DNA of 64,000 nucleotides, from assembly GCF_000003195.3 (NCBI RefSeq), contig NC_012876.2:42410135-42474134 (forward strand), written 5' to 3'. Below are positions 55,003-64,000 of the stretch, piece by piece. Below the pieces are notes generated by a model that did no database searches, was not told the DNA's origin, and saw nothing but the letters and a program-made list of their open reading frames with translations. This DNA comes from Sorghum bicolor (lineage: Eukaryota > Streptophyta > Magnoliopsida > Poales > Poaceae). Positions within the stretch are counted from its first letter, which is position 1; every line of letters starts with the position of its first letter. A program made the position numbers and the translations under genes.

Positions 55003-58000
55003 TGTAACACCCCAGTGTTATGGTTGCATCAAGCATGTGCATAGCATGAGCATCATCATTTACTCAAAGCATATCATGATCATCATCTATCTTGAGCCAT
55101 GTCATTCTATGCAAAAATGTGTTTTAAATTGATTAAATAGGCTTCCTATGCTTATGTTTGAGTGAACAATGCTTGTGTTTGTGCTTAATGCCTTGGTAAT
55201 TAGTTTATCTATGCTTAACTTGATCTTGGGAACAATGTTCATGTTGGTCACTTTTCCAAAATATGCTTCTAAGTCATACTTATGAAAATAGGCCCTAGAA
55301 ACCTCTTTTGCTTAGGGTTTTAAAAAGTGTTTCATAAAATGTTTGCATGTCAAAACTTTCTACAGCAAAGTTGTAGCAAATTTTATAAGTAACAAAAGTT
55401 GTTTTATGGCCATCTCATGAAAATGACCACAAATAGCTCAAAAGTGGTCCACAAGGCAGATTTGGGGCTGTTTTCAACACTTAGAAAATTTTCTAAGTCC
55501 TGAGTGCTTTGCAGTTTGCTCGATCGGTTTTGGAAACTCTATATCTTTCAATCCAGGCCGATCTGGCCTTTGCTCCAGTTGACAAAGTTGTAGATCTCGC
55601 CTAGTACTCCAAGTTTGTCAACTACGCCATCGCCTAATTCGCTCTGGTTTGGGAGATAATCGCCGGTGAAGTGGCTCTGTCAGACGAGCACCCTTTCTTC
55701 TGAATCGGGCCTGACCTCGTCGACGTGGCCGACCGCCGGCAGAGCTCCGTCGCCATTTGTCGCCCGTACGCCGCGTTTGGCCCCGCTTGTCAGCTTCCGT
55801 CGCGTGCATGACCTCCACGGCGGCGCCCCGAGCGAGTGGACGCGTCCACTTCGCTCTGCCTCGCCCTCTCTCGCCTGAACCTCGTCCGCAGCGAGCCCTC
55901 CGCCGCGAGCTCACTCCGGCGAGCTCGTGTGCGCTCCTCTCTGTGTCTCCGTCCACCAAACTCCACCCAAAGCTCCGCCGTGAGCCGCTCTCCAAGCTCC
56001 ACTCTCTAACTCGCCGAGAAACCCACCGGTGAGCCGACATTCCCTTCTTCCCCCAAATCGGTCCGCCGTGACCTTCTTCTCTGGCGAACTCAATGCCGAG
56101 CGCTATGAGGCTTCTCATCATCTTTGGTTAGGTCCTAGAGGTAGCTTAGGTCCGTAGCGAGCTTTTGCGCCACCTGGTGGACGCTCTACCGGGTTCTCCG
56201 TCGCCGGACACGGTGCACAGCGCCGCCGTGTTTCCGCCGGAGTTGGGTGCTCTCGTGGCCAGCGCGTTCCACGGGGATCCAGGCCAAGCCGCGTACCTAG
56301 GAAGCTTCGCCGTACTCCGTTGGTGCTGTAGAAGGCCTTAGGTCGCGCTCTACCGGCCTGAGGGCTCCGGCGTAATGCCGAGCACCTCCGCCGAGCCGCC
56401 ATTGCCGACGGTGAGCCCCTTCCGGTGGCTCCGCCGTGGCAAAAGTGGGGTCAATCGAGTCGTTAGGGTTCGGGGATCACGTTGATGCCCTGGGTTTGGC
56501 CGGAGACCTCGCCGTCGCGGAGAAATCGCCGGCGAAGATCGCCTCGGCCGTGAGGAAGAAGAGCCTGACAGATGGGACCCACTGTCAGCGACTCTCTCTT
56601 TCCCTCCTTTTCTTTTATTCAAAATCCTGATTTTTGGCTTTCTTGCAAAAATCATATCTCCTGTTTCTGAGATCCAAAAATTGTGAAACAAATTTTGTGT
56701 TGTTTCTTGAGATGGCTACTATTTAATAAAAATATAAAATGAATCATGTTTTCTGAGAAATTATTTATTAAGGATTTAATCTTATTATTCTTGGATAAAT
56801 GCATATCTCTGGTTATACTGCTTAGTTTGCTTTGAAAATTTTATGGTGGTCTCTGCATGGCATTGGAGTGCTCTGATAATTATTTCATGATTTTTTTGGA
56901 GCACTGTTGTTGTGATATGTAATTTGTGTTTGAAATATGGCTTGTTTCTTTAATTAAATCACATAAAATAATTGGTGTTTATGCTGGTGCTCTATTTTGG
57001 TGGTAAACTTGTTTATGGTATTCCTAAGATGTAAATAATGTGAAATCTGTTGTTTGACACTATATAAGTCATGTTTATGAATTTATGAAATAAATGCCTT
57101 GATACTTGTTAAATGCATATCTTTAATTTGGCATGTGCATTGGTCCTGGAATTTTTATGGTGGTGATCTGATGTTATACTTGTGCCTCTGTAATTTTTGT
57201 AGATTTTTCTGAGCACTTTAACTAATATCTTGTAAATATGCCTTATCTAAAGTTAATTAATAAATGCCTTGTTAAGTAATTGTTTTGGGGTTTTCAACTG
57301 ATGATCTGGTGACCTTGTAATATGTTTGTGCTCACGAGTCATATGGTTGGCATGGTTTGTGTTTTGATCATGTCATTAAATAATTAACTATAGGGTTAAA
57401 TGCTGTTCTGGACAGCAAGTGAGCAATTTAACTTTGCTTAATGATAACTTGACTTTCTGTGAAACTTGTCTAAATCAAAGTTGTTCTAAACTTATAGAGC
57501 CAGCTGTGGTTTAAATTTGAAGTCATTTGGCCAAGTAGTTTGAAAGTTATAGATGTTCCAAGTTGGGTTCCAGAAATAGGTGTTATAACTCTTGCTCCGT
57601 AAATGAGTGTCCAGTGAGTTGCTTGTGTTATTAAGCATTCATCTGTAGCATGTGCACCTTCTCATTCATCGAGCATGCAATAGGTGCACCGGACGTGGCA
57701 GTTTCCTTCGAGCTCCAAGCGAATCCCGAAGGTCAGGAGGGCAGCCAGGAAGTGGAGGTCCAGCAAGTCGGACTCGAGGAGCCCGAAGAAGAAGTTGAGT
57801 GCCCGAATCACGAGCCGGCATCGTTCGTGAAAGGCAAGCCCCGGAGCATTCTAAGTCTTCCCTTAATTCCAAAAAGTTTACTTAATACGTTATATCTATT
57901 GATGCATTACGTATAGGAGTTGTGATGAAACTGTTGCTGCATTCTACTCTATCCTTGTCCAGATAACTCACCCTCCCTGGTTGTAGAGTTAGGTTCGAGT

Positions 58001-59332
58001 AGCAGCTTAGCTATGCTTTAATCGGTAGAAGTCGGGTGATATTCTGTCATCCGCGCGATATAGGGTTGTGTCGGGTCACGATGGTCTATATGTGCTATCA
58101 TGGATGGAACCTGGTTAAATTGACTTAAGCCGGGCGGAGTTTTGCAAGTGTGTAGTAACTCCGTCTGTGGCAGCTAAGGACCGATCGTTGTACGTCCTCT
58201 TGTCATGTTGAACGCATGCCTGACACTTAGTTGGCCGGATAACTCGTTCCGACCGCGAAGCCGAGTAGTATGACTCAGGCCGGAAGACCGGCAAGTATAA
58301 AGTGCGCACTACCGGAGGAAGTGCGGTGTGCGGGGGACCATTGGCGTAAGTCCAAAGGCAGGTGAGTTAAAATTCCTGACCTCCCTGGCAGAGTGGTAGC
58401 CCTGGGAGTGCGGCGCTGATCGAAGCCGCGATTCCTGAGTCGTACCAAAGGTGACCCTTTGGCTCTCCGGCAGGGGATGCCTGGGTGAGTGCTAGGAATA
58501 ATCCTCCAGCTGGATAGGAATTCGATTCGAATCGCCGTCTCTCCCGGTTAGTGAGAACTTGACAGAGCAGCGGCAAACGTAGCATTCACTAATGAACTTG
58601 GTTCGTGATAATGATGATAGCAAGAAGAACATATGATGAATTTGATATGGTTAATATTGTTTGTAATAATCAAGTGATGTGTTGTAGTACAGGTGCTAAT
58701 CTAGTGGTAGGCTGATGATAAATAAATATGATGCCCTTAAAATAACTTAGTTGTAAGTTAAGCTTTTGGCAAAAGGTGAGTCAACCAGCTCCACTTAAGA
58801 TTTAGCCTTGCATGATCCTTGGTGTCTTTTGTGTTTTACTAGACGGGTAAGTCTAGCTGAGTACATCCTCGTACTCAGGGTTTATTCCCACCTGTTGCAG
58901 ATGATATCTTCTATGACGGTTTCTGCAAGACCTGTCTCCATCCCGCTGGGGATGAGGACTAACCGTTGGGCACGGTTCTCTACTCTTCTCGTCTATGATG
59001 CTTTTGGAAGGATGACCTAGACTCTGGCAGTAACAAACTTGTGAACTGAACTTTGAACGGATGTGTGTAACTATTTTGCTTCCGCTACTTCAAACTTGGG
59101 TTGTAATAACTTAATGACTCCGATGTGGTGCCGCTTCGTCGGCAATGAATGACTATGTAACAATCGTTGTGTTTATGCTGAACTATTACGATCTTGGTTT
59201 GTTGCGAGTTGGTTTGAAGTCCTTCGTGATTTCGATTGACTACCGGGATTATATGGGCTCAAGTTTAGAAACTTGATTGTTTGACGATCGTTTCTGCACT
59301 TGAACTCTTATAATTTGGTCGGTTCTGTGACA
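55003..59332 (+). repeat. 5' LTR of the Tekay-type element, 4,330 bp
   Basis: It starts TGTAACACCCCAGTG and ends GGTTCTGTGACA, directly before the primer binding site. It is AT-rich except for a GC-rich block (55650-56580) in which many overlapping ORFs on both strands are chance products. It contains an acidic coding-like block (57650-57916) and the usual late Tekay landmark 'gagtacatcctcgtactcag' (58859-58878). Confidence 0.9.
57650..57916 (+). other. Conserved acidic coding-like block in Tekay LTR
   Basis: An 88-codon frame holds a strongly acidic, Glu/Gln-rich segment (EVEVQQVGLEEPEEEVE) with no known domain. The older LTR at 5638-7757 has a matching acidic block (KEEDQDPTEFEQPDYDQGK) at the same place. 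Both blocks follow an AG that could be a splice acceptor and end in 'aaggcaag', which could be a GC-type donor. It may be an exon of LTR-derived transcripts; that it is translated is inference. Confidence 0.4.
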
Positions 59333-59334
59333 GC

Positions 59335-59346
59335 TGGCATCGGAGC
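59335..59346 (+). other. Primer binding site (initiator Met-tRNA type)
   Basis: TGGCATCGGAGC, two bases after the LTR. It matches the plant initiator Met-tRNA 3' end (consensus TGGTATCAGAGC) at 10 of 12 positions. Confidence 0.8.
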
Positions 59347-60152
59347 AAGTTCAGCATTATAAATGCAGCGTTTGTGTATTTAAAACAAAAGAGTTTTTAA
59401 ATAAAATGGTGTTTAATAAGTAATCAAGTTATGCCAGTGGTCGAATCCTCCTTGCCCACATAAGGACTCTAGGTGGCTATTTAAGTACTGACTTGGGGGG
59501 GTTTTATTTATGCATCTCCGGCAGTACTCAGGTATGGATGTGTGATGACCGCACTATGCTACCCTGTGGTCTAATGGTGGAGGTAGCCTTCATATGTGAA
59601 TTAGCCACATATGTCGCTAGATTTAAATTATGCAACGTCGCACCTACGCTCAGGTAAGTGGGAGCTGTGAGAGCATGATCGTGCAAACGGCGGTCTAGGG
59701 GAGTGTTCGCGGTGGTTTTCTGGAGTGGCTACATGTCGAAACCATGGAACCACGAAAGAAACTTAATTGGGGAGTATTTAATTTCTCGGGTAGTTGTGGT
59801 GTCATTGTTTGAGCATGTTGGGCATGCCCAAGCAATGTGCACTTAGTTTACTGCTTTCTTGAGTGATATATATTGGGAACTGTTGGGCTGAAGTGAAGTT
59901 TTCTGCAGGTACTCTAACAACGTACGTGTAAACCGATAGTTACCGTATCGAGAGACGAATGTATGCCACCGTATATCCGTTAGAATATTAATTTTCTAAG
60001 TTTGTGAGGACGTACGGTTCGTGCATGCATCATGTCGCATTCATACATATATTCTGTCTGCTCCTTCCCATACAATTTCGTCCCTTTTTAAATAAATAAA
60101 TGTTGCTTCAACTAATCCTCTTTTACCATGGTATTCCCATTCCTTTCCACAG
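59347..60152 (+). promoter_or_regulatory. Leader of Tekay element with splice donor
   Basis: No gene. A perfect plant 5' splice site CAG|GTAAGT lies at 59651-59659. Two further GT candidates are weaker (CAG|GTATGG near 59530, CAG|GTACTC near 59908). The leader ends with a pyrimidine-rich stretch and AG right at the ATG of the next ORF ('tttccacag', 60144-60152). Confidence 0.5.
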
Positions 60153-61238
60153 ATGGACGCACCCGCCTCACCTCGTCCCAGTGACACTTTCTTGCACGAG
60201 TTTGGCACTCCTACCCTGCTCTGGAGAGTGTTACGGACTGTTGGGTATACTGAGCCACCTCAGTACTCTTGGTGGGAGATGGAGAGCACAGGAGAGATCC
60301 AGTGGTTTGCTGTGCAGGGAGTTGTTCCTCCACATGGGGACAAGCCTGCATGGACAGGCTGGACTTGCAGCTCAGATGGGCAAACTCCTTGGGAGGCAAC
60401 TCAGGTTGCAGCCCATACTATCCTGCTCGACATCTGTCAGAGGTGTGGTGACGAGCTGACAGGAGGACCAGCGGCCTCCATTCCTAGTGCTGACCCAGCA
60501 GCCGCGGAGTGGAAACAGGCTGATGGTTGTGCTTTGGTTCGAGGCAGAGGAGAGAGAGCTGAGAGCTCTAGTCCTGCTATGAGTGCTATGATGGCTGTAC
60601 TCAAGCTGATCAGTCAGCGAGAGGGCACCTATGCACAGGCGATGGTGGCTGTTCGCAGGGCCCAGGAGATGCAGCGGAAGGCGGAAAAGCGTGCTCGCAA
60701 GTTTCGCAAGCAAGCTAGGCTCCTGGAGCAAGCTCAGAAGGACCGCAATGACTGGGAAGACATTGCGGAGTATCGGAGGCAGCAGTGGGTGAAAGCCATC
60801 AGAGAGAGAGATCATAAGCAGGATCAGATGAGCCAGTTAGCTAGAGAGAAGGAGACCTTGCAGGAGCGCTTGGTGCAGCTCACCCGTGAGAGAGATACTG
60901 CACTCCGCGTGTCGGAGAACAGGCGCCAAGCATGGGAGATGCACCGAGTTCAGTCGCTTGAGCGGGAGAACTATCTACAGGATCAGATTGAGGCTGGTCT
61001 TGTGGAGATTCACCGTCTCAACAACTTGCTATACCCTATTCCTCGCCCTGTCCCAGTGTATCCAGAGGTGGGACCTCAGGTGATTGTGGCCGAGGATGAT
61101 GGTATGGAGGTCGATGGGCCAGCAGCGGCTGCACCACCTTTACACGAGGACGTGGAGGACGAGGAGCTTGAGCCGGTTAGCGATGAGGATGGAGAGGCGA
61201 TCTTCGACGCTGACTCGGACGACGAGCCTGGAGTGTAG
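60153..61238 (+). CDS. Extra ORF upstream of gag, 361 aa, coiled coil
   Basis: Intact ORF between leader and gag. Residues about 1-105 look globular and Trp-rich (TLLWRVLRTVGYTEPPQYSW, IQWFAVQGV, WTGWTCSSDG). Residues about 150-290 are a long, highly charged coiled coil (RRAQEMQRKAEKRARKF, REKETLQERLVQLTRERD). The end is acidic (EDEELEPVSDEDGEAIFDAD). No catalytic motif, zinc finger or membrane segment is seen. I recognise the type as an accessory ORF found in some grass gypsy elements but know no function. The ATG directly follows a good 3' splice site, so it may be made from a spliced RNA. It is separated from gag by 357 bp (61239-61595) without a gene. Confidence 0.75.
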   Translation: MDAPASPRPSDTFLHEFGTPTLLWRVLRTVGYTEPPQYSWWEMESTGEIQWFAVQGVVPPHGDKPAWTGWTCSSDGQTPWEATQVAAHTILLDICQRCGDELTGGPAASIPSADPAAAEWKQADGCALVRGRGERAESSSPAMSAMMAVLKLISQREGTYAQAMVAVRRAQEMQRKAEKRARKFRKQARLLEQAQKDRNDWEDIAEYRRQQWVKAIRERDHKQDQMSQLAREKETLQERLVQLTRERDTALRVSENRRQAWEMHRVQSLERENYLQDQIEAGLVEIHRLNNLLYPIPRPVPVYPEVGPQVIVAEDDGMEVDGPAAAAPPLHEDVEDEELEPVSDEDGEAIFDADSDDEPGV

Positions 61239-61595
61239 GGAGTAGTGGGTAGTTGCTGCCAAGATCTTTTGTTGTGTGCCAGTCGGTTGTGGTGCTTTTG
61301 TAACCATGTTGTAATCCGAAACTTTGACCTTGACTCATGGCATGTACTGTGATGGTGTAATAACTTCATGGACCCTATGTGCAGTCTTTATGATCGTTAT
61401 GTTATGCCGATGTTTTCCGTTGTGGTGCGTATTGCGGATATCTATGTCGTGTGTTGGATTGGTGATGTTGTTTTGTGGAGTTGAATTATTGTGCCTTTCT
61501 GTGAAGTTATTCTCTCGAATACTTTCAGGCATGAGTATAAGTTCTTCTACGGCAAATCTTGTCATCATCAATGCTCACTGACTGTGTCTTTACAG

Positions 61596-62284
61596 ATGTC
61601 TCGTGGCACCCGGGGTGCGGAACAGCGTGCAAACATGAATCCACCACCTCCTCCTCCACCACCAAATCCAGCTGAGCTGATGCAAATGATGGTGGAAAAT
61701 CAGAGGATGCTCACTGAAACCATCAATCGTATGGTAAATCAGGGTGGCCGTAATGCACAGGAAGGGCCAGCTCCTAACCAGTACAGTAGCTTCAAGGACT
61801 TCATGGATACGAAGCCCCCACCTTTCAGAGAAGCTGAAGAACCCCTTCAAGCTGAAGAGTGGCTGAATACGGTGGAACAAAAGTTTCGCCTACTTCGGTT
61901 GACTGAAGGTTTGAAGGCGGAGTATGCAGCTCACCAACTGCAAGGACCGGCAGGCATCTGGTGGAATCAGTACCGGGAAGCTCTACCGGCTGCCACGGTG
62001 ATTGATTGGAATCTTTTTCGTGAGGCTTTCAAAGGGCATTTCATTCCTCCGGGTGTTATGGAGATGAAGCACACCGAGTTCATGCAGCTGACTCAGGGCA
62101 ACAAGACTCTGAAGGAGTATTTGCATGCTTTCAATCACTTGTCTAGGTATGCTCCTGAGTTTGTGAACACGGAGACGAAAAAGATCGCTAGTTTCAAGCG
62201 GGGTTTGGGTCCCAAATTGCTGAAGACTATGGGCCGCACTAAGTGTGCAACTTTCAATGAGTTTGTCAGTGATGCTCTACCCAA
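61596..62284 (+). CDS. gag: gag N-terminal part of Tekay element
   Basis: ATG at 61596 directly follows 'tgtctttacag'; I choose it over in-frame 61491 because MSRGTRG with a proline run ([10 protein letters not shown]) is the usual start for such gags. The retrotransposon gag core spans residues about 60-215 ([66 protein letters not shown]). In the frame of the ATG the protein diverges after SDAL (62277-62279) and ends at 62432. The real frame continues one base over from 62285. A single-base loss in 'ctacccaa' explains the break. The product would pack the RNA into particles. Confidence 0.88.
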
Positions 62285-64000
62285 GAGAACTATAACACTG
62301 TGTACACTGCGACCAAGACTCGCAAGAGGGCTTTTGAGGCCAGTGCTGGGTCATCTCAGTCCAAGGCTCCAGTGGCAGCTAAGCCACCATTCCGTGCTCC
62401 AACCCCCAACCAGCGATACCGCCCTCCAGTGAAGAAGAACCAGGCAAAGACAGGTTTTCGCAAGGGGTACTCTATTGCTCTTCCTAGGGGCAACACGGGT
62501 CCCAGCTATGCCAAGACTCCACCTGCCAACCGTCCGTGCTGGAACTGCAATCAGACCGGGCATTGGCAGAGCAACTGTCCTTACCCGCCAAAGAAGGGCA
62601 ACCAGGGGAACGTCCGTCAGGGGCGTGTTCATTACACAACTGTGGAGGCAATCCCTGCTGGTGAGGTAGTCACGGCTGGTAAGTTTCTGGTCAATCAACA
62701 TGATGCGCTCGTGCTTTTTGATTCTGGAGCATCGCATTCTTTTGTGAGTTCTGAATTTGTAGCTAAGCATAGCATCAAGACCATCACACTTGATAAGGGC
62801 AGTTATTGTATTAGTGCTGCGGGAAATGATATTTCCACCAATCAAGTGGTTTTGGGGGCAACTCTGGAGATAGGAGGCCGTCAGTTTCTTGCTGATCTGG
62901 TTGTTCTACCCGGTGTGGGCATAGATGTAATTCTGGGGATGAAGTGGATGGGTGGTAATGGAGTTCTTATAGACACCACCACTCGTGTAGTGATGTTGAA
63001 AGACCCAGATACCAAGGAGGCATTTCTAGTGCAACTCCCTCATGATATTCAAATCCGTAGCACTGTGAATGCAGTTACATCTAAGGCTATTCAGGATATT
63101 CCGGTGGTGTGTGAGTTTCCGGACGTATTTCCTGATGATTTGCCCGGGCTTCCTCCGGATCGGGATGTGGAGTTCAAAATTGAATTGATTCCAGGCACCG
63201 CTCCTATCTCTAGAAGACCTTATAGGATGCCGCCCAATGAATTAGCTGAGCTTAAGACCAAACTAAATGAGTTGTTGCAGAAGGGTCTTATTCGTCCTAG
63301 TTCATCTCCTTGGGGTTGTCCGGCTATCTTTGTGAAGAAGAAGGATCAATCTTTGCGCATGTGTGTGGACTATCGTCCCCTAAATGCGGTGACTATCAAG
63401 AACAAATACCCTCTTCCTCGCATTGATATCTTGTTTGATCAGTTGTCTAAAGCTAAGGTATTCTCCAAGATTGATTTGCGATCTGGGTACCATCAGATCA
63501 AGATCCGTCCCGAAGATATACCTAAGACGGCTTTCTCGACGAGGTATGGGTTGTATGAGTACCTTGTCATGTCCTTCGGGCTTACGAATGCACCTGCTCA
63601 TTTCATGTATCTTATGAATTCGGTGTTCATGCCCGAATTGGACAAGTTTGTAGTGGTCTTCATTGATGATATCTTGGTATATTCTTGCAATGAAGAGGAG
63701 CATGCAGAGCATCTGCGTGTAGTGTTGTCGCGTTTGCGCGAACATCAGCTTTATGCTAAGTTTAGCAAATGCGAGTTTTGGCTAAAGAAAAAACCTTTCT
63801 TGGGCCATGTCTTATCTGAAGAAGGCATATCGGTGGATCCGGCTAAGGTGCAAGAGGTGCTGGATTGGAAAGTTCCAACTTCGGTACACGAGGTTCGGAG
63901 TTTTCTCGGTCTGGCTGGGTATTACCGTCGATTTATTCCGGAGTTCTCCAAAATATCCAAGCCTATGACTCGTCTACTTCAGAAAGATGAAAAGTTTGTG
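62285..64000 (+). CDS. pol: gag C-terminus, protease, reverse transcriptase (partial)
   Basis: An open frame runs without a stop from 62285 to the window edge. Parts in order: the end of gag with a CCHC knuckle [14 protein letters not shown] (62537-62578); aspartic protease with [10 protein letters not shown] (62714-62743) and a second ILGMKW motif near 62933; reverse transcriptase with [15 protein letters not shown] (about 63359), [13 protein letters not shown], and the catalytic FIDDIL (63659-63676), then SKCEFW and [11 protein letters not shown]. The sequence leaves the window in the RT thumb/connection ([18 protein letters not shown]). RNase H, integrase with a chromodomain (expected for Tekay) and the 3' LTR lie outside. 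Apart from the frameshift at 62280 this copy looks functional. Confidence 0.9.

Larger units (their letters stand above)
55003..64000 (+). mobile_element. Tekay-type Ty3/gypsy element, 5' part, runs off window
   Basis: A 4,330-bp 5' LTR starting TGTAACACCCC is followed by a primer binding site, a leader with a consensus splice donor, an extra ORF, and gag-protease-RT in plus orientation. The very long LTR, TGTAACACC start, CCHC gag and RT wording are those of the Tekay (Del) chromovirus clade. It is inserted in pol of element B; the 5 bp before it (54998-55002) are CAAAC, so the same five bases should follow the 3' LTR outside the window. Confidence 0.9.

Noticed and set aside
55618..56691. 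Long overlapping ORFs on both strands in the GC-rich block of the Tekay LTR
   Set aside because: GC-rich DNA lacks stop codons by chance. Frames overlap on both strands and none shows a domain.
1..64000. A host protein-coding gene, rRNA or functional tRNA gene
   Set aside because: Every domain I could recognise belongs to a transposable element. No rRNA blocks or intact tRNA cloverleaf were seen by eye; a proper scan was not possible here.

Overview
The window is a nest of plant transposable elements and satellite DNA from a grass (Poaceae) nuclear genome. I found no ordinary single-copy host gene. The grass assignment rests on the element types together: Ty3/gypsy elements of Tat type with convergent antisense ORFs, a Tekay-type gypsy element with a 4.3-kb LTR, CACTA elements with TNP2 transposase, and GC-rich captured coding fragments. 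Species is not identifiable from sequence alone. Such content suits heterochromatin, possibly pericentromeric.

Layout. (1) 1-5613: an old LTR (about 1.3 kb visible) split by a complete 4,605-bp non-autonomous CACTA element (373-4977, TSD TAT). The CACTA carries 156-bp tandem repeats, a 238-bp hairpin and a gene-like segment with a ribosomal-protein-type promoter. (2) 5638-7757: a partial Tekay-like LTR. (3) 7758-18780: an 11-kb satellite array whose core is a 1,873-bp higher-order repeat, built of about 11 submonomers of about 170 bp in mixed orientation. Its monomer is related to the 156-bp repeat inside the CACTA element. (4) 18781-30866: Tat-type element A (5' LTR, PBS, gag start, RNase H-integrase, tail of an antisense ORF). 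It is broken by a left-truncated CACTA element (about 20521-27962) with a decayed TNP2 transposase and a nested Pack-type TIR element. (5) 30867-51875: the 3' halves of two related, mostly non-coding LTR elements facing head to head, LTRs outward and inverted to each other, both without a 5' LTR. (6) 37845-49836, nested in (5): a complete Tat-type element C (12 kb, TSD AGGAG, LTRs about 99% identical) with gag-pol on the minus strand and a six-exon antisense gene on the plus strand. (7) 51876-55002: part of another Tat-type element B, again with convergent antisense ORF and pol. (8) 55003-64000: the 5' part of a Tekay-type element with LTR, PBS, an extra coiled-coil ORF, and gag-protease-RT running off the window.

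Order of events, read from nesting: old LTR and element A first, then CACTA insertions and the non-coding LTR elements, then element C and the Tekay element. Most pol genes carry stop codons explained by C-to-T change (CAG to TAG is the commonest), as expected for methylated, silenced elements. The points most worth following are the satellite and its link to the CACTA repeat, the recurring antisense spliced gene of the Tat elements, and the candidate alternative splice sites ahead of both Tekay ORFs.
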